From assembly GCA_934465295.1 (NCBI GenBank), contig CAKSKU010000001.1, forward strand, positions 62,001 through 126,000: a DNA stretch of 64,000 nt, written 5' to 3'. The translations under genes were made by a program, and so were the position numbers. Source of the DNA: an uncultured Oscillospiraceae bacterium (GTDB lineage: Bacteria > Bacillota > Clostridia > Oscillospirales > Ruminococcaceae). The notes below the pieces were generated by a model that was not told the DNA's origin, did not search any database, and was given only the letters and a program-made list of their open reading frames with translations. This document shows positions 1 to 7,496 of this stretch, piece after piece (position 1 is the first letter of the stretch; each line of letters starts with the position of its first letter).

Positions 1-1
1 C

Positions 2-730
2 GATCTTTACAATGTACTTATAAAAAAATACGGCGATGCGGGTTTTATGTATGTAAATCTGGAAAGCGGTGCATCGGTCGAATACAACGCAGATGTTTCA
101 TTTTCTGCAGCAAGCATTATCAAAGCACCCTATGTAAGAGCGGTTCTCGGAAGTGAGACTGACCTTTCACAGAGCTTTGAAATGACGGAGGAAATGCTCA
201 ATTCCGAATATGAGCTTATTGATGACATGCCTGTCGGAACGAAGTTCACTATTGAGGAGCTTGCGAAAGCGACAATTGAAAAGAGCGACAATACAGCCTA
301 TAAAATGCTCTATAATTACATTGGCTATGACTGCTTCAATCAGCTTGCGGAGGGACTCGGACGTGACGAGAGAATGACCGAGGATAACTACTGGTTCAAG
401 CTTACCGCAAGAGAGACTGCTGTTTATTTCAAGGATATTTATTTCTTCAACGAGGAGCATCAGAACGGCGCACTAATGAAGGAATTTCTTGCAAACAGCG
501 AGCATAACGATCTTTTCTCGGATGAGCTTGAGGAATACACCGTTTGCGAGAAATACGGCTTTCTTCCGCAGGATGATTTCTATACCCTCGGTGCGGCGGC
601 TGTGGTCTATACCGATTCGCCGTATGCTATCGTACTTTACATACGCAGCACTTCTTCAAACATCAAAACGCAGCTTTTCCACGACTGCGCACGTTATGCG
701 GATAATTTGAACAAGCTTATTTCAGAATAA
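2..730 (+). CDS. Serine hydrolase, class A beta-lactamase fold (5' truncated by window edge)
   Basis: The reading frame is open from base 2, so the gene begins upstream of the window. The visible part has the two hallmark motifs of the penicillin-recognising serine hydrolase fold: an SxxK tetrad (SIIK, in SAASIIKAPY) and an SDN triad (EKSDNTAYKML). The expected third KTG-type motif is only weakly represented, by KYG in CEKYGFLPQDD. Such proteins are beta-lactamases or, in Clostridia, often secreted peptidoglycan or peptide hydrolases of unknown substrate. A signal peptide cannot be judged because the N-terminus is missing. The non-canonical third motif argues against a classical resistance enzyme. 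The gene ends at a strong terminator shared with the convergent queuosine operon. Confidence 0.7.
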   Translation, partial: DLYNVLIKKYGDAGFMYVNLESGASVEYNADVSFSAASIIKAPYVRAVLGSETDLSQSFEMTEEMLNSEYELIDDMPVGTKFTIEELAKATIEKSDNTAYKMLYNYIGYDCFNQLAEGLGRDERMTEDNYWFKLTARETAVYFKDIYFFNEEHQNGALMKEFLANSEHNDLFSDELEEYTVCEKYGFLPQDDFYTLGAAAVVYTDSPYAIVLYIRSTSSNIKTQLFHDCARYADNLNKLISE

Positions 731-771
731 AAAAAGAGTGACTTTCATTCTGTGAAAGTCACTCTTTTTTT
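731..771. terminator. Bidirectional intrinsic terminator
   Basis: A 17-bp stem (731-747 with 753-769) carries an A-run on its left side and a T-run on its right side, with a 5-base loop. It can end the hydrolase gene on the plus strand and queF on the minus strand. Confidence 0.92.
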
Positions 772-779
772 ATGGAGAT

Positions 780-1277
780 TTATCTGTTATCGACTTTTTC
801 GGGATAAAGATCGTGGTGTGTAAGCCTGTCAACTGCGACCTGTTCCCACATCGTACCTTTCTTGCCGTAATTGCAGTAAGGGTCGATCGAAATGCCGCCT
901 CGGGGAGTGAATTTGCCCCAGACCTCGATATACTTAGGATCCATAAGCTTGATAAGATCCTTCATAATGATGTTCATACAGTCCTCATGGAAATCACCGT
1001 GGTTGCGGAAGCTGTAAAGATAAAGCTTCAGGGACTTGCTTTCTACCATTTTTACGGACGGAACGTAAGAAATATATATTGTGGCAAAATCAGGCTGTCC
1101 CGTGATAGGGCAAAGGCTTGTAAATTCGGGGCAGTTGAACTTTACGAAATAATCATTGTCCTGATGCTTGTTTACAAAGGTTTCAAGCACGTTGGGATCA
1201 TAATCGGTAGGGTACTTGGTTTTCTGATTGCCGAGGAGCGTGATGCCCTGTGTTTCTTCGGTATTTCTTCCTGTCAT
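780..1277 (-). CDS. queF: NADPH-dependent 7-cyano-7-deazaguanine reductase QueF
   Basis: QueF reduces the nitrile of preQ0 to the aminomethyl group of preQ1, the last step before tRNA insertion. The 165-residue length fits the short unimodular QueF type. The catalytic region FTSLCPITGQPDFA places the nucleophilic Cys at residue 56 and the general-acid Asp at 63, and the ESKSLKLYLYSFRNHGDFHE stretch is the family signature. A ribosome site, AAGGAG, lies 7 bases before the ATG and directly follows the queC stop, so the two genes are cotranscribed. It is the last gene of the operon and runs into the shared terminator at 731-771. Its presence shows that preQ1, not just preQ0, is made here. Confidence 0.95.
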   Translation of the reverse strand: MTGRNTEETQGITLLGNQKTKYPTDYDPNVLETFVNKHQDNDYFVKFNCPEFTSLCPITGQPDFATIYISYVPSVKMVESKSLKLYLYSFRNHGDFHEDCMNIIMKDLIKLMDPKYIEVWGKFTPRGGISIDPYCNYGKKGTMWEQVAVDRLTHHDLYPEKVDNR

Positions 1278-1289
1278 TTTCGTTCTCCT

Positions 1290-1970
1290 TTACTTTAAAA
1301 GTGGGTCGGTAACGCCGTTTGCTTCAAATGCTTTTTTTCGGTCGATGCAAGTTCCGCATACGCCGCATGGCTTGTCGTGACCCTCATAGCAGCTCCAAGT
1401 CAATTCGTAAGGAACACCGAGTTCAAGTCCCTTTTTAACAACACCTGCCTTGTTCATTCCAACGAAAGGCGCTTCGACCTTGACCTGATGGCCGCTGCCC
1501 TCCCAAACGGCTGTATTCATAGCGTTGTTGAACACCTCGGAGCAGTCGGGATAAGCGTTTCCTGCCGCATCATCTGCGTGAGCACCGTAGAGGATAACGC
1601 CGCAGCCTTTGGATAAAGCAATACTTGCCGCAGAAGCGATGAAAAGACCGTTTCTGAACGGAACATAGGTCGAGACAGGCGAGCCGTTGGTCTCTTTGAG
1701 CTGTTCAGCATAGCTCTCGTGCGGAACTTCCTTGTCGGAATGCTGCAGGAGCGAGCAGTCCGAGAACCTGAACATCTCCGAAAGGTCGAGCTTTATGAAC
1801 TCAACTCCATAGTGTTTGGCAATTTTGTCAGCAGCTTCAACTTCTTTTGTATGCTTCTGACCGTATGAAACGGAGAGTGCAACAACATTATCCTTTCCGT
1901 ATCTGTCAATAGCAAGCGCAAGGCAGGTCGTGCTGTCAACGCCGCCGCTGAATAAAACAAGTGCTTTCAT
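1290..1970 (-). CDS. queC: 7-cyano-7-deazaguanine synthase QueC
   Basis: QueC is an ATP-dependent, zinc-containing enzyme that converts 7-carboxy-7-deazaguanine to preQ0 with ammonia. The PP-loop motif SGGVDST begins at about residue 8, and the zinc-binding Cys cluster lies near the C-terminus (CYEGHDKPCGVCGTC). An ATG at 1976 also exists, but GGAG then sits one base away. The ATG at 1970, seven bases from that GGAG, is the better start and gives 226 residues beginning MKALVLFSGG. It sits between the P-loop kinase gene and queF in the queuosine operon. Confidence 0.95.
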   Translation of the reverse strand: MKALVLFSGGVDSTTCLALAIDRYGKDNVVALSVSYGQKHTKEVEAADKIAKHYGVEFIKLDLSEMFRFSDCSLLQHSDKEVPHESYAEQLKETNGSPVSTYVPFRNGLFIASAASIALSKGCGVILYGAHADDAAGNAYPDCSEVFNNAMNTAVWEGSGHQVKVEAPFVGMNKAGVVKKGLELGVPYELTWSCYEGHDKPCGVCGTCIDRKKAFEANGVTDPLLK

Positions 1971-1982
1971 AGTCATTCTCCT

Positions 1983-2498
1983 TTATAAATTTTGTGGATC
2001 GATTTTATATTCATCGTTGATAAGGATATATTTGCAGCCGTATTTTTTACATGATTCAAGATTTTTCTTGTTTTCGGAAATAAGCTCTTCTGCATTGAGC
2101 CAACTGTCATCAAGACGCTTTTCGATTTCATCTGCGTGATGCTTTATATCAGCGAAATGTGCATTGATGTATTTTTCCGTCATTATAAGACAGAGAAGCT
2201 TTATATGCCGCAGATAATTTTCGTCAAAATCATCTTTCCAGTCAAAAGGAATATAACAACCCTCAACTATAAGATTTTGCTCATTTTCAATTGCGGTTTT
2301 GATTATCTCTTTTACGATATTCCAAAGATAGGGGAGAAGCTCTTTATCATCGGATGGAGTAAGTTCCGTCTGACCGCTTCGTATAAGTCCCATTTTAAGA
2401 TGATCTATTGAAAGATACGGGTATTGGTATTTTTCGAGAAGCTTTTGTGCGAGAAGAGTTTTGCCCGTATGCGAACTGCCGTTTATAAGTATTACCAT
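1983..2498 (-). CDS. P-loop nucleotide kinase-like protein in the queuosine operon
   Basis: This 171-residue protein starts MVILINGSSHTGKT, a Walker A loop at residues 7-14, typical of small nucleoside/nucleotide or zeta-toxin-like kinases. A lid-like basic stretch and the EGCYIPF segment (Walker B region) fit the adenylate-kinase superfamily. It has no recognised place in the GTP-to-preQ1 pathway, yet it lies between folE and queC with gaps of a few bases on each side, so it is transcribed with them and under the same riboswitch. The substrate cannot be read from the sequence. It could be a salvage kinase acting on a queuosine-related base or nucleoside, or a passenger. The ribosome site is weak. 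Confidence 0.7.
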   Translation of the reverse strand: MVILINGSSHTGKTLLAQKLLEKYQYPYLSIDHLKMGLIRSGQTELTPSDDKELLPYLWNIVKEIIKTAIENEQNLIVEGCYIPFDWKDDFDENYLRHIKLLCLIMTEKYINAHFADIKHHADEIEKRLDDSWLNAEELISENKKNLESCKKYGCKYILINDEYKIDPQNL

Positions 2499-2502
2499 AT
2501 TA

Positions 2503-3093
2503 TCACATTTTCATCTGCATAAAAAGTCTGTTCTGAAGCGCAGCTTCGGTTTCAAAACGTCCTCTGAAAGTGGTCGAAACAGTCTTTGCACCCGGCTTCT
2601 TTATTCCTCTTGCTGTCATACAGCTGTGGTTTGCTTCGATTATTACAGCAACATCGGGAGAACCGCTTGCAAGAGTGATGATCTCTGCAATATCTGCGCC
2701 CAGACGTTCCTGAAGCTGTAAACGCTTCGCAGCCATATCGGCAATTCTTGCAATTTTTGATAAGCCAAGAACCTTTCCGTTAGGAATATAAGCAACAGAT
2801 ACTTTCATATCATACATCAGTGCCATGTGATGTTCGCAGTATGAGAAAACCTCGATATCCTTTACAAGAACGATATCGTCGCTGTGCCTTGAAAAGCCGT
2901 CCTCAAATGATTTGTTGAACATTTCCGCAATTTCTGCATTTGAGTATCGGAGACCCTCGAAAACCTCGCCGTACATTCTTGCAACACGATCGGGAGTTTC
3001 ACGAAGTCCCTCTCTGTCGGGATCTTCTCCGAGAGCAACGAGAATCCCGCGGATATGTCCCTTTATAGCTTCATAGTCAAATTCTTTTTTCAT
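2503..3093 (-). CDS. folE: GTP cyclohydrolase I
   Basis: FolE opens the GTP imidazole ring and gives 7,8-dihydroneopterin triphosphate, the shared precursor of folate and of 7-deazaguanines. The 196-residue sequence carries the zinc ligands in SYCEHHMALM and NHSCMTARGIKKPGA, and the family block GKVLGLSKIARIADMAAKRLQ. Its position between queE and the kinase/queC pair, under a preQ1-type riboswitch, suggests that this copy feeds queuosine synthesis rather than folate. The ATG follows the queE stop almost directly, with a G-rich ribosome site inside the queE end. Confidence 0.95.
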   Translation of the reverse strand: MKKEFDYEAIKGHIRGILVALGEDPDREGLRETPDRVARMYGEVFEGLRYSNAEIAEMFNKSFEDGFSRHSDDIVLVKDIEVFSYCEHHMALMYDMKVSVAYIPNGKVLGLSKIARIADMAAKRLQLQERLGADIAEIITLASGSPDVAVIIEANHSCMTARGIKKPGAKTVSTTFRGRFETEAALQNRLFMQMKM

Positions 3094-3762
3094 TTAAACA
3101 CCCCGCTTGTTCGGATCCCATATAAATTTATGCATCTGTAATTGCAAATTTACATCGTTCAAATTCTTATCTATCATAAATGAAACGATATCGGCAGGCT
3201 CAATTTTGCCGAAAACCGCACTTAAATAAACTCCGCATTTTTGCGAAAGTTCATATTCCTTGATGATCTCGGCTGCACGTTCAAGATCGTCCACGGAAGA
3301 AACCACAAATTTTACGGTATCGCATTTCTGTAAAAATTTATAGTTCTCGGTTTTCATAAAGCGTTCCATTCCGCTGCCGCCAAGCTTGTAATCAAGTGTA
3401 AAGCTTGGACGCTTAACAATACTTGCATACGGTTCAATGAGAACGCTTCCGTTTGTTTCAATCTCAACGTTGAGCGAATTGTCCTTTCCAAGACGTTCAA
3501 GCAAAGTTCCTATATTATCACGGAGCAAAGGTTCACCGCCTGTAAGGGTGACATTCTTTACACCGGTTGATTTGATATAATCATAAATTTCGTATTCGTT
3601 CATTGACTCAAACGGGGCTGACGGTTCATTTGCCCATTTTGTATCGCAGTATCCGCAGTTGAGGTTACAGCCTTTGAAACGAATGAAAACAGCAAGCTGT
3701 CCTGCCTTTTGTCCCTCGCCGTTGATACTGACGAATTTTTCAACAACTTCAAAATCAGCCAC
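3094..3762 (-). CDS. queE: 7-carboxy-7-deazaguanine synthase QueE (radical SAM)
   Basis: QueE is a radical S-adenosylmethionine enzyme that rearranges 6-carboxytetrahydropterin to 7-carboxy-7-deazaguanine. The cluster motif CNLNCGYC gives Cys 32, 36 and 39 from the chosen start, and SINGEG and TLTGGEPLL are family landmarks. The open frame extends to an ATG at 3810, inside queD. A GTG at 3762 fits better: it lies 4 bases past the queD stop, has GGAAAGGA 8 bases upstream, and gives the normal N-terminus ending in VEKFVSINGEG. With that start the protein has 222 residues. Confidence 0.93.
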   Translation of the reverse strand: MADFEVVEKFVSINGEGQKAGQLAVFIRFKGCNLNCGYCDTKWANEPSAPFESMNEYEIYDYIKSTGVKNVTLTGGEPLLRDNIGTLLERLGKDNSLNVEIETNGSVLIEPYASIVKRPSFTLDYKLGGSGMERFMKTENYKFLQKCDTVKFVVSSVDDLERAAEIIKEYELSQKCGVYLSAVFGKIEPADIVSFMIDKNLNDVNLQLQMHKFIWDPNKRGV

Positions 3763-3766
3763 GTTA

Positions 3767-4192
3767 TCAGTCCTTTCCGCAGTAGCTTGCGCAGTTGTTC
3801 GGGGTTTCATATACTGTTAAGGTTCTCACCTTGTAACCCTTATTCTGCATCACGTCATAAAAATACTTGGAGAAATTTTCCGCAGTCGGGCGGAAATCAA
3901 CTTCGATAAGGCGGAAATCTTCATCTTTGAGTGCGGAGACGGTAGTTTCTTTGAGCGAACCATTTTCATATATAAAAGTGTGGTCGAAAGAATCCGCAAG
4001 AGCCTTGAGGTCGTTTTTCAGGTCGCCGAAATCGACTATCATTCCTCGACACTGTCCGTTCTGAACAAGTTCATCGCTCTCGATCTCGATCTCTATCTTC
4101 CAGCGATGACCGTGAAGATTAGAGCATTTTCCGTTATAGCCGCTCAAAAAATGTGCGCTGTCGAACGCAGCTTCGGTTTTCAGAATATACAT
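3767..4192 (-). CDS. queD: 6-carboxy-5,6,7,8-tetrahydropterin synthase QueD
   Basis: QueD converts dihydroneopterin triphosphate to 6-carboxytetrahydropterin, a zinc-dependent step. The metal-site pattern is visible: a His in FDSAHFLSG and the paired histidines of CSNLHGHRW. An upstream in-frame ATG at 4234 falls inside the attenuator hairpin. The ATG at 4192 has AGGGAG 8 bases upstream and gives a 141-residue protein beginning MYILKTEAAFDSAHF, normal for the family. It is the first gene of the queuosine operon and directly follows the riboswitch and terminator. Confidence 0.93.
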   Translation of the reverse strand: MYILKTEAAFDSAHFLSGYNGKCSNLHGHRWKIEIEIESDELVQNGQCRGMIVDFGDLKNDLKALADSFDHTFIYENGSLKETTVSALKDEDFRLIEVDFRPTAENFSKYFYDVMQNKGYKVRTLTVYETPNNCASYCGKD

Positions 4193-4210
4193 AGCTTTTC
4201 TCCCTAAATA

Positions 4211-4240
4211 TAAAAGGGCATGGCTGAACACCATACCCTA
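4211..4240 (-). terminator. Attenuator hairpin before queD
   Basis: On the minus strand AGGGTATGG pairs with CCATGCCCT (one G-U pair) around a 7-base loop, followed by TTTTA. It lies between the preQ1-type aptamer and the queD ribosome site, where a ligand-controlled terminator would be expected. The T-run is short. Confidence 0.65.
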
Positions 4241-4257
4241 AAAACTGCGGTTTATGA

Positions 4258-4302
4258 TGTCCTGGTTTTGTTTATAGACAGGATGGCACTAACGAACTGT
4301 CT
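4258..4302 (-). promoter_or_regulatory. preQ1-I type riboswitch aptamer
   Basis: On the minus strand a P1 stem GACAG/CTGTC encloses a loop with TTCG...CCATC. It is followed by an A-rich tail ending AAACAAAACCAGG. This tail closely resembles the remembered tail of the Thermoanaerobacter preQ1-I aptamer (AACAAAACAAGG), and the layout of small stem, C-rich loop end and A-rich tail is that of the class. It lies between a promoter and the queuosine operon, as expected. I could not run a covariance model. Confidence 0.78.
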
Positions 4303-4328
4303 TGATACTCTCATAACATATCTATTCT

Positions 4329-4357
4329 ATTATAATATCAGTATATAGATTTGTCAA
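4329..4357 (-). promoter_or_regulatory. Sigma-A promoter of the queuosine operon
   Basis: On the minus strand TTGACA (4357-4352) and TATAAT (4334-4329) are separated by exactly 17 bases. Both boxes are perfect consensus. Transcription would begin just upstream of the riboswitch. Confidence 0.88.
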
Positions 4358-4400
4358 GTGGTGAAAAATCTTAATAAATTTTAAACAATTGTTAAAGTTA

Positions 4401-4429
4401 TTGAAAAGGTAAATAAAATGTTATATAAT
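4401..4429 (+). promoter_or_regulatory. Sigma-A promoter for the SGNH-like gene
   Basis: TTGAAA (4401-4406), a 17-base spacer and TATAAT (4424-4429) lie about 54 bases before the start codon of the gene at 4483. The -35 boxes of this promoter and the divergent queuosine promoter are about 43 bases apart. Confidence 0.85.
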
Positions 4430-4482
4430 AATCACAGTATATTTTGTTAAATTTAACACAACAAAGGGAACGGAGGGCAAAA

Positions 4483-5226
4483 ATGCAGATACGAAAAGAA
4501 AAGAAACACGCAAAATTCAGGTTCTCATTTATCCTGCTTTTTATATTTGCAAGCTTTGCCGCCTGTTTTGCACTGTATATGAACAGTGACAATGTGATCC
4601 CTGTTTCGACAGGCAATACCGAAGAAGCTTCCGATATTGACAGTGATGAGCTTTTGAAAGAAAAAACAAGCGTTGTAAATCCTGTTCCCAAAAGCAGCCG
4701 GGCGCAGGATGGCTATTTTGACGATGTTCTGATGCTTGCTCCCGAACAGATGAGGGGACTTTCGGATTATGGAGCAGTTCCGAGAGATAAGCTTTTTACG
4801 GGAAGCTTTACGCCGTCCGATATTATGTCAGGTGCGGCTGCTCAATTTCTTGTGGGAAAGGATTTTAGTGCGTTGTACATATTCTGGGGTGCAGATTCGG
4901 CATCTGTACAGGAATCTGACAGCTTATCCGAGCTTATTTCCGATATAAACGAAAAAGATGAGAATGTGAAAATTTATCTTGTTTCCCCCATACCGCTGAA
5001 AGCTGATAGTGAAACAGAAACGCTTACAAATGCGGATATTGAGAGCTTTAATTCGCTTCTGCTGAAATTTGCGAACGAAAACAACGTGAATTATCTTGAT
5101 CTGAACACATATCTTGTCGGCAATGACGGCAAGCTGCCGAACAGCAAGGCTGAATCTGTCGGCGACAGGCTTAAAAAGGATACTTACCTCGAAATAGCAG
5201 ACTTTTTGCTCACGCATATTGCTTGA
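4483..5226 (+). CDS. Membrane-anchored SGNH hydrolase-like protein, apparently catalytically dead
   Basis: The 247-residue product begins with basic residues, then a single membrane segment (about 13-32), a short acidic linker, and an extracellular alpha/beta domain. The domain resembles the GDSL/SGNH acylhydrolases common in Ruminococcus, as judged from the layout: a YFDDVLML strand, then MRGLSDYG, an ALYIFWG strand, an IYLVSPIP strand, a NADIESFN helix and a LDLNTYL strand. Where a GDS nucleophile motif is expected there is LAPEQ, and the usual C-terminal DxxH is replaced by GDRLKKDTY. If the fold is right, this is a pseudoenzyme that binds a glycan or lipid without cleaving it. The start at 4483 follows GGAGGG; an earlier in-frame ATG at 4444 lacks a site. 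It is monocistronic. Confidence 0.55.
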   Translation: MQIRKEKKHAKFRFSFILLFIFASFAACFALYMNSDNVIPVSTGNTEEASDIDSDELLKEKTSVVNPVPKSSRAQDGYFDDVLMLAPEQMRGLSDYGAVPRDKLFTGSFTPSDIMSGAAAQFLVGKDFSALYIFWGADSASVQESDSLSELISDINEKDENVKIYLVSPIPLKADSETETLTNADIESFNSLLLKFANENNVNYLDLNTYLVGNDGKLPNSKAESVGDRLKKDTYLEIADFLLTHIA

Positions 5227-5260
5227 ATATGAAATTTACAGAAAAATTTTCATTTCGCAC

Positions 5261-5289
5261 TTTACATATCAGAGAAAATGTAGTAAAAT
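5261..5289 (+). promoter_or_regulatory. Sigma-A promoter of pyrH
   Basis: TTTACA (5261-5266), a 17-base spacer and TAAAAT (5284-5289) lie 35 bases before the pyrH start codon. It probably drives pyrH and at least part of the downstream cluster. Confidence 0.8.
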
Positions 5290-5324
5290 GAATTAGATAG
5301 AATATGCAAAGGAGTAAGTTTATT

Positions 5325-6053
5325 ATGTCTGATGTTCCTAAGTATAAAAGAGTGCTTCTTAAGCTCAGCGGTGAAGCACTTGCAGGCAATAAAAAAACGG
5401 GACTTGACTATTCGGTCATCACCCCGATCTGTGAAAGCATCAAAAAGTGCGTTGATATCGGCGTTGAAATGGGTATCGTTGTCGGTGGAGGAAACTTCTG
5501 GAGAGGCCGTTCAAGCGGTGCTATGGACAGAACAAGAGCCGACCATATCGGTATGCTTGCAACGACCATGAATGCACTCGCTGTTGCAGATGTTCTTGAA
5601 TCGCTCGGAGTTGATGTTCGTGTACAGACGGCTATTGCGATGCATCAGGTTGCAGAGCCTTATGTTCGCAACAAGGCAGTCCGTCATCTTGAAAAGGGGA
5701 GAGTCGTTATCTTCGGCTGCGGAACGGGCAACCCGTTCTTCTCGACAGACACAGCTTCGACCCTCCGTGCTGCTGAAATAAACGCAGACATTGTTCTTAA
5801 AGCAACAATGGTAGATGGTGTTTACGACAAAGACCCGAACAAATATCCCGACGCTGTAAAGTTTGATGAACTAAGCTTCAACGATATCCTTGTCAAGAAC
5901 CTTGCTGTAATGGACAGCACCGCTGCTTCGATGTGCAAGGACAACAACCTGCCTATAATCGTATTTGATCTCAGCAGACCCGATAACATCTATGATGCCT
6001 GCATCGGCAAAAAGATCGGTACTATCGTTATCGACAGAACAAAAAATCAATAA
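5325..6053 (+). CDS. pyrH: UMP kinase
   Basis: PyrH phosphorylates UMP to UDP in the cytoplasm, feeding RNA and cell-wall nucleotide pools. The 242-residue sequence shows the amino-acid-kinase fold signatures: KRVLLKLSGEALAG at the N-terminus, GGGNFWRGR, DHIGMLATTMNALA and the C-terminal MDSTAASMCKDNNLPIIVF. The start at 5325 follows AAGGAG by 10 bases; an in-frame ATG at 5304 precedes that site and is rejected. It leads the conserved Firmicutes order pyrH-frr-uppS-cdsA-dxr-rseP-ispG-polC. Confidence 0.96.
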   Translation: MSDVPKYKRVLLKLSGEALAGNKKTGLDYSVITPICESIKKCVDIGVEMGIVVGGGNFWRGRSSGAMDRTRADHIGMLATTMNALAVADVLESLGVDVRVQTAIAMHQVAEPYVRNKAVRHLEKGRVVIFGCGTGNPFFSTDTASTLRAAEINADIVLKATMVDGVYDKDPNKYPDAVKFDELSFNDILVKNLAVMDSTAASMCKDNNLPIIVFDLSRPDNIYDACIGKKIGTIVIDRTKNQ

Positions 6054-6104
6054 TACGGCATAAGCCGCAATAATTTCAGCATAGCTGCAATAAAGGAGTA
6101 TATT

Positions 6105-6659
6105 ATGAACGAACACGTTACAAAAGCACAGGAAAAAATGGAAAAATGTCTCGCAAGTCTTGAACATGAACTTTCTACCGTAAGAGCAGGAAGAGCTAAC
6201 CCCGCTGTACTCGACAAGGTGCTCGTTGACTATTACGGCACACCCACACCTATCCAGCAGATGGCTGCTGTTTCCGTCGCTGAAGCAAGGATCCTTGTTA
6301 TCCAGCCATGGGATAAGACGCAGCTCAAGCCGATCGAAAAGGCTATCCTCAATTCCGATATCGGCATCAATCCTACAAACGACGGCAACGTTCTCCGTCT
6401 TGCATTCCCTCAGCCAACAGAGGAACGCCGTAAGGAGCTTGTTAAGCAGATCAAGAAGTTCGGCGAAGAAGCTAAGGTAACTGTAAGAAACGTAAGAAGA
6501 GATACTCTTGACAAGCTCAAGACGCTCAAAAAGAACAACGAGATCACAGAAGATGATATGAAGGATATCGAAAAGGATGTACAGAAAGTGACCGATACAT
6601 TCTGCGACAAGGTTGATTCCGTTATTTCCGTCAAGGAAAAGGAAATCATGTCTATCTGA
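6105..6659 (+). CDS. frr: Ribosome recycling factor
   Basis: RRF splits post-termination ribosomes together with EF-G. The full 184-residue length and family features are present: STVRAGRANPAVLDKV near the N-terminus, the PWDKTQLKPIEKAI segment, NPTNDGNVLRL and the C-terminal helical arm. AAGGAG lies 8 bases before the ATG. The stop overlaps the uppS start by one base, implying coupled translation. Confidence 0.97.
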   Translation: MNEHVTKAQEKMEKCLASLEHELSTVRAGRANPAVLDKVLVDYYGTPTPIQQMAAVSVAEARILVIQPWDKTQLKPIEKAILNSDIGINPTNDGNVLRLAFPQPTEERRKELVKQIKKFGEEAKVTVRNVRRDTLDKLKTLKKNNEITEDDMKDIEKDVQKVTDTFCDKVDSVISVKEKEIMSI

Positions 6660-7366
6660 TGAAAGCTGAAAAAAATCTTCCGAAGCACATCGGATTTATT
6701 ATGGACGGCAACGGACGCTGGGCACAGAAAAGGGGACTCCCCAGAACTGCGGGACACGCAGAGGGTGCGCAGACGTTCCGCCGCATTGCCCGATACTGCA
6801 AGACGCTTGGAATAAAATATGTCACTTTCTATGCGTTTTCCACGGAAAACTGGAAACGTCCGAAGCAGGAAGTCGATATGATAATGAAGCTTTTTATGCA
6901 GTATCTTGACGAAGCCAAGGATTTTGCGAAGGACAATACAAGGCTTATTTTCCTTGGAGATAAGTCACGATTTGAACCAAAGATGAGGGACAAAATGATC
7001 GAACTTGAAAAGGCTTCGGAAAATTTCGATGAAATGACGCTTGCCATTGCTGCAAACTATGGCGGACGTGGTGATATAGTTCATTCCGTCAAGGCTGCTG
7101 TGGAAATGCTGCAAAACGGAGATATAAATGCTTCAGATATAGATGAAAGTCTGATAACAAGTCTGCTTTACACGGGAACTATGCCCGATGTTGACCTTGT
7201 TATCCGTCCGAGCGGCGAACAGCGCATCTCTAACTTCCTTATATGGCAGTCTGCGTATGCGGAGCTTTATTTCACGGATGTACTTTGGCCTGACTTTTCA
7301 CCGAAAGATCTTGACAAGGCTCTTGAAGATTTTGCTTCGAGGGGAAGACGCTTCGGCGGAGTTTGA
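6659..7366 (+). CDS. uppS: Undecaprenyl diphosphate synthase (cis-prenyltransferase)
   Basis: UppS condenses isopentenyl diphosphate units onto farnesyl diphosphate to make the C55 carrier lipid for cell-wall synthesis. The 235-residue product has the catalytic HIGFIMDGNGRWAQKRG block with its metal-binding Asp, the ENWKRP motif and the C-terminal RPSGEQRISNFLIWQ block. It overlaps frr by one base (TGATG). Its substrate pathway is represented downstream by dxr and ispG. Confidence 0.96.
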   Translation: MKAEKNLPKHIGFIMDGNGRWAQKRGLPRTAGHAEGAQTFRRIARYCKTLGIKYVTFYAFSTENWKRPKQEVDMIMKLFMQYLDEAKDFAKDNTRLIFLGDKSRFEPKMRDKMIELEKASENFDEMTLAIAANYGGRGDIVHSVKAAVEMLQNGDINASDIDESLITSLLYTGTMPDVDLVIRPSGEQRISNFLIWQSAYAELYFTDVLWPDFSPKDLDKALEDFASRGRRFGGV

Positions 7367-7415
7367 TTTTGGCAGAATATGAATATTTTGGCGCATTATT
7401 GTTCTATAATAATAT

Positions 7416-7475
7416 GAGGGTAATGACCTCGGCTTTTATTCTTGTACCCTTTAATATTCGGAACAGATAAAGGGT
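7416..7475 (+). promoter_or_regulatory. Competing hairpins in the uppS-cdsA gap
   Basis: The segment TACCCT (7445-7450) can pair upstream with AGGGTA (7416-7421), or downstream as ACCCTTTA (7446-7453) with TAAAGGGT (7468-7475). The two are mutually exclusive. No T-run follows, so a simple terminator is unlikely. No consensus promoter stands out in the 130-base gap. Confidence 0.4.
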
Positions 7476-7496
7476 GCTTATTTTGGAGTTAAAATT

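Noticed and set aside
731..771. Inverted repeat as a mobile-element end
   Set aside because: The symmetrical stem with A and T runs between convergent genes is a bidirectional terminator; no transposase or target duplication is present.
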